Below, in pieces: positions 6,332-10,978 of a stretch of 10,978 nt of DNA. This DNA comes from Anaerolineae bacterium (lineage in GTDB: Bacteria > Chloroflexota > Anaerolineae > 4572-78 > J111). The notes beneath the pieces are model-generated. The model ran no database searches, was not told the origin of the DNA, and worked only from the letters and a program-made list of their open reading frames with translations. Numbering within the stretch: position 1 is the stretch's first letter; every line of letters starts with the position of its first letter. The position numbers and the translations under genes are program-made. The DNA is taken from the NCBI GenBank assembly GCA_020433785.1, contig JAGRCC010000791.1, positions 1 to 10,978 of the forward strand, given 5' to 3'.

Positions 6332-6937
6332 TTAATTCGAGGCCGCTCCGTTTTCACTGGGCGGGGCAGGTTCAATTGTATCGGTGTCATCAAAACGTTC
6401 CCAACCCTCGGATTGCCAGGTTTGTCGCCGTTCTTCAATATTAACTGCGTTTTTTTCACGCATAATTTCTCTTACTTCAGCTTCTCGGGCCGGGTCAGTA
6501 TCAACGGCAACTAACACCCCATCACGTCGAATAGCTTCAGCATAAAAATGGGCATCGTCTTCTGACACGTCAAAACCGGACATCAGCGATGGCACCAGTT
6601 TACTGCCGATAATGGCTCCGGCCGTGGCGCCAACAGCACCGCCCCCGGTCAGTCCCAACACAACCGCAAACGCGCCTGTGGCCAGCCCCAATCCGATACC
6701 GGGCAGCGTTACCAAAGCAAGGCCCGCAAACATGCCCATATACCCGCCGGCTAACAGACCGGCAAAGCCACCCAAATCTTCGCCTCGCTTCTGATGAATA
6801 ATTCGGTCATGCTCCGCCGTTAGATGACGTTTGCTCAAAACACTGATCTCATCCTTTGTAAAACCGGCGTCTACAAAACCATCAATCGCGCTCAGCGCAT
6901 CCTCATTATCTTCAAACAGTCCTAATATATACGCCAT
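6332..6937 (-). CDS. general-stress-type protein: YflT-like N-terminus plus glycine zipper
   Basis: The ATG at 6937 (201 residues) is chosen: AAAGGAG lies 11 nt upstream, and MAYILGLFEDNEDALSAIDGF...GFTKDEISVL starts exactly like general stress protein 17M/YflT domains. A longer frame would need a TTG start at 6988 that reads through this ribosome binding site. Residues 56-120 are a glycine-zipper stretch (GGFAGLLAGGYMGMFAG, then GIGLGLATGAF and GGGAVGATAGAIIGSKL) able to form one or two hydrophobic helices at or in the membrane. Next comes a compact DVSEDDAHFYAEAIRRDGVLVAV motif usual for these proteins, then a polar tail with W-Q-S-E-G-W-E-R-F. Known relatives are induced by stress; their molecular role is unclear. 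It is first gene of a two-gene unit with the phosphodiesterase and has two regulatory elements upstream. Confidence 0.82.
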   Translation of the reverse strand: MAYILGLFEDNEDALSAIDGFVDAGFTKDEISVLSKRHLTAEHDRIIHQKRGEDLGGFAGLLAGGYMGMFAGLALVTLPGIGLGLATGAFAVVLGLTGGGAVGATAGAIIGSKLVPSLMSGFDVSEDDAHFYAEAIRRDGVLVAVDTDPAREAEVREIMREKNAVNIEERRQTWQSEGWERFDDTDTIEPAPPSENGAASN

Positions 6938-6948
6938 AGCTTTCAAAA

Positions 6949-6955
6949 CTCCTTT
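6949..6955 (-). promoter_or_regulatory. ribosome binding site deciding the start of the glycine-zipper protein
   Basis: AAAGGAG on the - strand, 11 nt before ATG 6937. It lies within the longer TTG-initiated frame, arguing that the longer frame is not used. Confidence 0.6.
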
Positions 6956-7064
6956 AGGTAGCGTGTAATCATCTAAATGAATCGTCAAATTTCGACAACT
7001 TTATCCTATCATTACTAAATTGATTCTTCCATACTACGATGGGCGATTGCCCTTAGAACCAAGA

Positions 7065-7070
7065 GTTATA
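7065..7070 (-). promoter_or_regulatory. candidate -10 box (TATAAC) upstream of the glycine-zipper gene
   Basis: TATAAC matches TATAAT at five of six positions and lies 40 bp downstream of the ACCCA-N2-TGGGC element. This recalls the TATAAT downstream of the 3941 element. No -35 is evident. Confidence 0.25.
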
Positions 7071-7091
7071 TTTTTTTAGCTCAATTAGGAG

Positions 7092-7121
7092 TTGGGTAGA
7101 ATTAAGATAGCCCACATGGGT
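7092..7121 (-). promoter_or_regulatory. compound element: ACCCATGTGGGC, GCTATCTTA and TACCCAA
   Basis: On the - strand the order is ACCCATGTGGGC (7121-7110), overlapping GCTATCTTA (7111-7103), then TACCCAA (7098-7092). The first and last parts match the 3924-3952 element in sequence and spacing (11 of 12 bases in the palindrome). The middle matches the element at dps over 11 bp. It thus joins the two motif families and lies about 170 bp before the glycine-zipper start. Confidence 0.45.
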
Positions 7122-7220
7122 GGTTCAAATAGTTCCGGTCGGACTATCGGAAGAGGTATTTCAAAAACACTGAGGAAAATGAGCAGTCGGAGGCAGCGAC
7201 ACGATTCGCAACCGGCAACT

Positions 7221-7850
7221 CTAAACCAAACCTTCGCGAACAGCGCGCAGAGCAGCTTTTACCCGCGAGACAACATCGAGTTTATTAAAAATAGCATCCA
7301 AGTGTTGCTGTACCCGCTCTTCGCTTAGGTTTAAGGAGCTACTAATTTCGCGGTCTGTTTTACCTGCAATGACTAATCGTAAAATCTCTTTTTCTTGATG
7401 ATTTAAAACTTTAGGGGATGTTGCCGAGGATGACTCAAAAATTTGATGAAAGATACGGGGACTAACCCAGTTTTTCTCGCCACCGGCTACTCCTCGAATG
7501 GCATTGATAATCATATCGGGCGTAACTTCACTCTTAACCAAGTAGCCGGCGGCCCCTGTTTTTAACATACCTTGAATATACTGTTTATCGTCATACGCGC
7601 TGATAACCAAAACTCGAACCGGCGACTGTTCCAGTTGGAGCTGCTGAGCTACCTTCACCCCGCTCAAGCCTGGCATTTCCATATCGAGCACCAACACTTC
7701 AGGCTCTAAAGCTGAAACTAATTTTAGCGCTTCATGCCCATCAGCGGCTTCACCAATGACCGTAATTCCCTCCGCCTTCTCGAGTAGGTTGCGTACGCTT
7801 TCTCGTATTAGCGGATAATCATCAGCCAGTACTACACGAATATCATTCAT
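7221..7850 (-). CDS. NarL/FixJ-family response regulator with a divergent HTH
   Basis: 209 residues. The receiver is intact (D10/D11, D56 in VLDMEMP, S84, K106). The C-terminal LuxR-type HTH (147-205) departs from consensus at normally conserved places: LNHQEKEIL for LTxREleVL, TDREI for TNkEI, and ERVQQHL for kTVkxHl. DNA binding is likely but its specificity should differ. By ungapped manual comparison with the next gene upstream (7973-8599), 72 of the first 106 residues are identical, against 33 of the last 62; the two arose by duplication and the output half drifted faster. The start at 7850 has AAGG 6 nt upstream. It lies 122 bp behind its paralogue, with a promoter candidate in the gap. 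No kinase is nearby. Confidence 0.93.
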   Translation of the reverse strand: MNDIRVVLADDYPLIRESVRNLLEKAEGITVIGEAADGHEALKLVSALEPEVLVLDMEMPGLSGVKVAQQLQLEQSPVRVLVISAYDDKQYIQGMLKTGAAGYLVKSEVTPDMIINAIRGVAGGEKNWVSPRIFHQIFESSSATSPKVLNHQEKEILRLVIAGKTDREISSSLNLSEERVQQHLDAIFNKLDVVSRVKAALRAVREGLV

Positions 7851-7884
7851 TTTTACCTTCTTACTAAACTACCTCCGTTGTTCC

Positions 7885-7932
7885 AGGGTGTCAGCTAAGC
7901 ACTTGAACACGGTACTTTCCATAGTACACCCT
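7885..7932 (-). repeat. overlapping inverted repeats between the paired regulator genes
   Basis: AGGGTGT (7885-7891) pairs with ACACCCT (7926-7932). GTACT (7912-7916) pairs with AGTAC (7923-7927), which overlaps the first right arm, so the two hairpins exclude each other. The inner palindrome also covers the candidate -10 box, so an operator is as likely as an RNA structure. Confidence 0.3.
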
Positions 7933-7949
7933 TGTGATAAATAGATCAA
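7921..7949 (-). promoter_or_regulatory. sigma70-like promoter candidate for the second paired regulator
   Basis: TTGATC (7949-7944) and TACTAT (7926-7921) are separated by exactly 17 bp, each with four of six consensus matches. The transcript would have a leader of about 64 nt to the start at 7850. Confidence 0.35.
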
Positions 7950-7972
7950 TTAGGAATTTCCCTACCTTTGCC

Positions 7973-8599
7973 CTACACTAAGCCTTCGCGCACCGCATAA
8001 ACCGCCGCTTCGACCCGTGAGCTAACCGCTAATTTAGCAAAAACATTAACCAAATGTTTTTCAACAGTTTTCTCACTAATGCCCAAAGCCAACCCAATTT
8101 CCTGATTGGTTTTCCCTTCTACTACCAGGGCCAACACCTCCAATTCTCTGGGAGTGAGATGGTTTGTTTGGGCTTCTTGGGTCCAGGTAGATATTTGGGC
8201 CGAAACCTGCCGGCTTAACCAGCCTTGTTCGCCTCGGGCTACGCCTCTAACCGCCTCGACAATGGTTTGCAACATCTCCTCTTTAACCAAATAGCCGGCG
8301 GCGCCATTGGCCAACAACCCCATAATATAGGCTTTGTCGTTGTGAGCGCTTAGGGCCAGCACTCGAACCGGCGACTCAGTCGACTTCAACTGCTGGGCGA
8401 CTTCAACCCCTGACAGTCCGGGCATTTCCATATCCAACACCAAAACATCCGGCTTTAATGTCTCAACCAAACCCAGCGCTTCCGTACCGTTGTCTGCTTC
8501 ACCCACAACCTCTATTTCGATAGCTTTATCAAGTAAATTTCGTAACCCTTCCCGCGCCAGGGGATGGTCATCAACCAGCACAACCCGTATCTTTGACAT
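7973..8599 (-). CDS. NarL/FixJ-family response regulator
   Basis: Start at ATG 8599 (208 residues), with an AAAAAGGA site about 11 nt upstream. A longer frame would begin with TTG inside a lysine-rich stretch overlapping this site. The receiver is complete: D10/D11 (VDDHP), D56 (VLDMEMPG), S84 and K106. The LuxR-type HTH (147-205) keeps the consensus: LTPRELEVLALVVEGKTNQEIGLAL and KTVEKHL. It should therefore be phospho-activated and bind DNA as a dimer. It is followed by its closest paralogue and may be co-transcribed with it, although the 122-bp gap holds a promoter candidate. No kinase lies within the window, so its input is unknown. The upstream gene-poor stretch shows no GCTATCTTA copy. 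Confidence 0.95.
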   Translation of the reverse strand: MSKIRVVLVDDHPLAREGLRNLLDKAIEIEVVGEADNGTEALGLVETLKPDVLVLDMEMPGLSGVEVAQQLKSTESPVRVLALSAHNDKAYIMGLLANGAAGYLVKEEMLQTIVEAVRGVARGEQGWLSRQVSAQISTWTQEAQTNHLTPRELEVLALVVEGKTNQEIGLALGISEKTVEKHLVNVFAKLAVSSRVEAAVYAVREGLV

Positions 8600-8752
8600 C
8601 GTTATTTTTTCCTTTTTCAATTCCTGCTTAGACCAATCATTCTATGCCTAAGCCTCATCCCGTAAAAGCGTGACAGACTATTTGGCAGTCAATTTGAAGC
8701 GTTTGAGAAGCACAACCGTCCCCAGTGGAACGACATCGTCAATGAAGATAGT

Positions 8753-8802
8753 GGACAAGTTGCTGGACCTGTCCCAACCCGGACAAATTGCAAATTTGTC
8801 CG
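8753..8802. repeat. GGACAA repeat cluster with a 10-bp/3-nt hairpin
   Basis: GGACAAGTTGC (8753) and GGACAAATTGC (8781) are direct repeats 28 bp apart. The second forms a perfect hairpin, CGGACAAATT-GCA-AATTTGTCCG (8780-8802). A further GGACCTGTCC lies between them. No T-run follows, so it is not a standard terminator; it looks like a binding-site cluster or a structured single-strand element. Confidence 0.5.
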
Positions 8803-8861
8803 ACAAAATCTATTTTCAGAGGAGTGTGACAGAACCTCGGTACAGCAACGACAATGAAAAC

Positions 8862-8920
8862 GTTAGTTGGATAGTTTTGCTGGTCGGTTAATAACTAACC
8901 AGCTACCCAACCAACTATTC
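8862..8920. repeat. long imperfect inverted repeat
   Basis: TAGTTGG (8864-8870) pairs with CCAACTA (8911-8917), and GCTGGT (8879-8884) with ACCAGC (8898-8903), with a few further pairs inside and a 5-nt tip loop. On the + strand a short T-run follows at 8926-8930, so it may be the old terminator of a lost + strand gene. Confidence 0.4.
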
Positions 8921-9152
8921 AGCTATTTTTAGAGGAGACGGTTGAATTTTGGAGTTTAACCCGATTGTTAGTGGCGTAATCAATCGCACCGGTGTCAATG
9001 CTTGGCTGTTAAGTATATCACAAACATAATTCCCCACATAAAATTCACCGTTAATATATGGGGTCAATCCCCCTAAAGCCCAACGTATTGACGGGAAAGC
9101 AAAGATTATCGACCCTAAAAAGCTCTGACTGTGAGCCAAAATTAGGGATATA

Positions 9153-9168
9153 CCTACCTCAAGGTAGG
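9153..9168. promoter_or_regulatory. 7-2-7 palindrome CCTACCT-CA-AGGTAGG upstream of the phosphatase gene
   Basis: A perfect palindrome with the 7-2-7 geometry known for NarL-type sites, although the heptamer differs from the NarL consensus TACYYMT. It is centred about 66 bp upstream of the TATACT box, a position fitting an activator site. Confidence 0.45.
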
Positions 9169-9190
9169 GAAACTCCCCATTATATAGTTA

Positions 9191-9201
9191 GGTAACTTAC
9201 C
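9191..9201. promoter_or_regulatory. second palindrome GGTAA-C-TTACC upstream of the phosphatase gene
   Basis: A perfect 5-1-5 palindrome 22 bp after the previous one and sharing its AGGTA/TACC half-site. It lies just before the -35 region. Confidence 0.35.
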
Positions 9202-9226
9202 CATTACTTAACTTCGCTTTAAGGTT

Positions 9227-9232
9227 TATACT
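9227..9232 (+). promoter_or_regulatory. candidate -10 box (TATACT) of the phosphatase gene
   Basis: TATACT matches TATAAT at five of six positions. At 17 bp upstream only TTACTT is found, so activator help is likely. The leader of about 85 nt holds a small GCCG...CGGC hairpin and a GGC-GAAA-GCC tetraloop before AGGAG; no known riboswitch is recognised in it. Confidence 0.4.
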
Positions 9233-9322
9233 AAAATGTAATAGTTTCAAATTTGCCGAACGTAAACCGGCTTGCGAAGACAAAAATAGAGGCGAAAGCC
9301 AAAAATTAGGAGTAGGTTGACC

Positions 9323-10222
9323 ATGACCACTAAATCCCTTGTCAAAGACAAATTTCTACAACTTAATGCTGCTGATTATACCGATCGAGGCAAGCGCCGG
9401 GCGGTAAATGAAGATACCGTTTTCCATCAAACCAACCACTTGAACGATGGCCGGAGCGCCGGCTTATACCTCATCTGCGATGGGATGGGCGGGCTCAATG
9501 GGGGCGACGTAGCCAGCCAAATGGTAACCAATAAAATGGTAGCTGAACTGGCCGATTTATTTTATCCCACCTCGTGGGTTTCTGCTGACGAACAACGTAC
9601 TGAACCTGCTTTTTGTACCCTGACTCGTCATTTGGAAAAAGCGGTTGAAGCGGCTAATCGGGAGCTCTATAGTTATTCCCAAGAAAAACTGGAATTCGCC
9701 AGACGTATGGGAACCACCGTGACCGTAGCCTTGATTTATGGCAAATGGCTGCACATCGCCCACGTTGGCGATAGCCGCGCCTACCTATTGCGCGCCGGTC
9801 AATTAACGCCACTCACTCGTGATCATTCGATGGCCGTTGAATTACTCAACGCCGGGCTGCTTGATCCGGCTAAATCATTTAAACACCCTACCCGCAACAA
9901 GCTCCTGCGGGCGGTAGGGGTTGAAGAAAACGTCAAGGTTGATGTATGTACTCAAGAAATTCAAGCAGGCGATAAAATCCTGCTGTGCAGCGATGGTCTA
10001 TGGCAAGCCTTCCCTGACGAGACTGATTTGGAAAAGTGGCTTGATTCTCCCACCGATCCCGCCGAGCTGGTTCGACAGCTCGGGGCTGAGGCCCGAGAGC
10101 GTGACGGTTCAGACAATATTAGCGCAGTGCTAATTACGATTGATGAAATGTATTCCTGGGATTTACCTATCGTCAGAGCCGTTGCTCAGATCATTCGCGA
10201 CGACCTGGCGGTGGCTCGTTGA
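9323..10222 (+). CDS. PP2C-family serine/threonine protein phosphatase (Stp/PrpC-like)
   Basis: 299 residues from ATG 9323, which has AGGAG 10 nt upstream; a TTG six bases earlier is too close to that site. All metal-binding motifs are present in order: RAVNED (D31), DGMGG (D53), HVGDSRAYLL (150), LLCSDGLW (D224) and GSDNIS (D264). The spacing GTTVTVAL-HVGDSRAY-RDHS is that of bacterial Stp1/PrpC phosphatases, which remove phosphate from Ser/Thr with Mn2+ or Mg2+. There is no transmembrane segment, so it is cytoplasmic. A short extra C-terminus (about residues 275-299, amphipathic) extends past the domain. It heads a probable operon with two small winged-helix genes. Possible substrates include the phospho-STAS protein or targets of a Hanks-type kinase, neither demonstrated here; the window has no such kinase. 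Confidence 0.94.
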   Translation: MTTKSLVKDKFLQLNAADYTDRGKRRAVNEDTVFHQTNHLNDGRSAGLYLICDGMGGLNGGDVASQMVTNKMVAELADLFYPTSWVSADEQRTEPAFCTLTRHLEKAVEAANRELYSYSQEKLEFARRMGTTVTVALIYGKWLHIAHVGDSRAYLLRAGQLTPLTRDHSMAVELLNAGLLDPAKSFKHPTRNKLLRAVGVEENVKVDVCTQEIQAGDKILLCSDGLWQAFPDETDLEKWLDSPTDPAELVRQLGAEARERDGSDNISAVLITIDEMYSWDLPIVRAVAQIIRDDLAVAR

Positions 10223-10241
10223 ATGATTAAGGAGATAAATC

Positions 10242-10487
10242 ATGCTATCATTAACAGAAAATCAGCTCAACACCTTAAAAACTATTCACGAAATCCAACA
10301 AGAGGCAGAGATAGACGTGGTAGAAGATACCCAACTGGCTGAGCGAATAGGCATACCAACTAATGCCATTCAAGGAACCTTAGAGGCGTTAGCCGAGGGG
10401 GGGTATGTGCAACTTGAAAAAGTTGATGCCCTATCAGGCACCCGCTACATGGTATCATTAACGGAGATAGGCCAAACTGCCTTGTAA
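10242..10487 (+). CDS. small winged-helix (MarR-like) DNA-binding protein
   Basis: 81 residues starting 20 bp after the phosphatase stop, with AAGGAG 7 nt before the ATG, so almost certainly co-transcribed. The chain is one winged helix: helix 1 (6-22), a helix with LAERIGIP (32-39), recognition helix NAIQGTLEALAEGGYV (41-56), then a two-strand wing ending SGTRYMVSLTEIGQTAL. The last segment is the usual MarR/PadR close (xYxLTxxG). It lacks the dimerisation helices of full MarR proteins, so it is either a minimal regulator or a partner that binds DNA through another protein. The target is unknown. Its tight link to the phosphatase suggests a shared job in signalling, which is inference. Confidence 0.75.
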   Translation: MLSLTENQLNTLKTIHEIQQEAEIDVVEDTQLAERIGIPTNAIQGTLEALAEGGYVQLEKVDALSGTRYMVSLTEIGQTAL

Positions 10488-10512
10488 CTCCTCTGTAAGC
10501 AACCTTTGATAA

Positions 10513-10520
10513 GATCGATC
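10513..10520. promoter_or_regulatory. GATCGATC palindrome in a TTGAT...ATCAA inverted repeat
   Basis: GATCGATC (10513-10520) lies partly within TTGAT (10506-10510)/ATCAA (10518-10522), in the 71-bp gap before the last gene. A weak AAAAC-CGGAA-GTTTT hairpin with a T-run follows at about 10526-10542. Either could be an operator or partial terminator; support is slight. Confidence 0.2.
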
Positions 10521-10558
10521 AAGCTAAAACCGGAAGTTTTTTAAGTATGGAGACAACG

Positions 10559-10897
10559 ATGAAGTCACAACTAAGCCGCTATCTACAAAATAAAGGCATC
10601 GATTCATTTCAAAAGCTACAGTTCTTACTGTTTCTTTATAAAAATCCATCCTTAAAAGGCACGCTGCACGAACTAGCTCAACGCACCTACTTCGGCGATA
10701 CAAACTTGCTCAGCAAAATCCTGGCCGATTTGCACAGTGTGGGGCTGGTTGAGGAAAGCGATCGCTCTTACAAATTGGCCGAGACACCGGGCGTCATCAC
10801 CTATCTCAAAGGGCTAGCCCGCTTGTTTGACGATCCGCTAACCCGTCAAAATTTACTTCAGGCCCTCCGGCAGATGCCGGCGGCAGCTGTGGTTTAA
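10559..10897 (+). CDS. small winged-helix domain protein
   Basis: Start taken at ATG 10559 (112 residues), because GGAG stands 6 nt upstream; the in-frame ATG at 10547 (116 residues) has only GGAAG 11 nt away and remains possible. Residues 17-75 look like a winged helix: FQKLQFLLFLYKNP, a helix LHELAQRTY, recognition helix NLLSKILADLHSVGLV, and a short wing DRSYKLAE. A further helical part follows (LKGLARLFDDPLTRQNLLQALRQM), which may serve for dimerisation. It is probably the third gene of the phosphatase operon, 71 bp behind the previous gene. I do not recognise a named family. A transcription regulator or an adaptor for one is the most that can be said. The protein ends cleanly before the window edge. 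Confidence 0.65.
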   Translation: MKSQLSRYLQNKGIDSFQKLQFLLFLYKNPSLKGTLHELAQRTYFGDTNLLSKILADLHSVGLVEESDRSYKLAETPGVITYLKGLARLFDDPLTRQNLLQALRQMPAAAVV

Positions 10898-10978
10898 CTT
10901 TAGTGCAGTACCCGTTAGTCAAAACAAAAAGCTACGCCGAATCTACATCGCGCTGCGCAACAACAGCGAAACCGGCCA

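Larger units (their letters stand above)
8600..9322. other. 723 bp without a convincing gene
   Basis: It holds hairpins and palindromes listed separately and the divergent control regions of the regulator (left) and phosphatase (right) genes. Two short frames exist: a GTG-initiated 73-codon frame at 8670-8891 (+) and a TTG-initiated 74-codon frame at 8915-9139 (-, ending in LNSKIQPSPLKIAE). Neither has a ribosome binding site or a recognisable domain. The second has protein-like composition and could be a remnant of a lost gene. Confidence 0.5.

Noticed and set aside
6935..6988. 17-residue N-terminal extension of the glycine-zipper protein from a TTG
   Set aside because: It contains the AAAGGAG site serving ATG 6937, and family members begin at the MAYILGLFED-like segment.
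7092..7328. 78-codon frame on the + strand
   Set aside because: It overlaps the end of a regulator gene in antisense and the regulatory element at 7092-7121; no domain.
8670..8891. 73-codon frame on the + strand as a gene
   Set aside because: GTG start without a ribosome binding site, no domain, and it runs through the GGACAA hairpin and into the long inverted repeat.
8915..9139. 74-codon frame on the - strand as a gene
   Set aside because: TTG start without a ribosome binding site and no recognisable domain; kept only as a possible remnant.
9241..9312. riboswitch (for example cyclic-di-GMP type) in the phosphatase leader
   Set aside because: Only a small GCCG/CGGC stem and a GAAA tetraloop are present; the conserved core of no riboswitch class is recognisable.
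10898..10978. start of another gene at the right edge
   Set aside because: A frame stays open to the edge (LRRIYIALRNNSETG), but no start codon with a ribosome binding site is visible, and 81 bp is too little to judge.
1..10978. CRISPR array, insertion sequence, integrase or phage genes
   Set aside because: No regularly spaced repeats, transposase, integrase or phage proteins are found in any frame.

Overview
The window reads as a piece of bacterial chromosome of moderate GC content, dense with stress and signalling genes. The mix of several NarL-type response regulators without kinases, an RsbW-like ATPase ending its G1 box in PPFDP, a YflT-type glycine-zipper protein, Dps and a PP2C phosphatase would fit a Chloroflexota (Anaerolineae-like) genome. 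That placement is inference from gene style; no taxonomic marker gene is present.

Layout. At the left edge, + strand: the C-terminal end of a STAS anti-anti-sigma protein (1-243) followed by its probable partner, an RsbW-type ATPase (284-736). From 785 to 8599 every gene is on the - strand. In map order these are a diacylglycerol/YegS-type lipid kinase (785-1723), a coiled-coil protein with four SxGWxEG repeats (1912-2382), a stand-alone receiver without phosphorylation residues (2594-2953), a NarL-type regulator (3177-3836), Dps (4036-4533), an alkaline-phosphatase-superfamily phosphodiesterase (4752-6302) co-transcribed behind a glycine-zipper general-stress protein (6332-6937), and two paralogous NarL-type regulators in tandem (7221-7850, 7973-8599). 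About 720 bp without a convincing gene (8600-9322) holds hairpins and palindromes. The + strand then carries a PP2C phosphatase (9323-10222) and two small winged-helix proteins (10242-10487, 10559-10897).

How it may work together. The stress effectors (Dps for iron and DNA protection, glycine-zipper protein, coiled-coil repeat protein, lipid kinase) are interleaved with regulators. The 9-mer GCTATCTTA (read on the - strand) occurs exactly four times, and its last seven bases once more. All five copies are intergenic and upstream of - strand genes: lipid kinase, repeat protein, degenerate receiver, Dps and glycine-zipper protein. A related compound element, ACCCA-N2-TGGGT, sits before the first NarL regulator and before the glycine-zipper gene. 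I therefore infer a small co-regulated stress regulon, possibly read by a stress sigma factor released by the STAS/ATPase pair or by one of the orphan regulators. No sigma factor or histidine kinase lies in the window, so the wiring is not shown.
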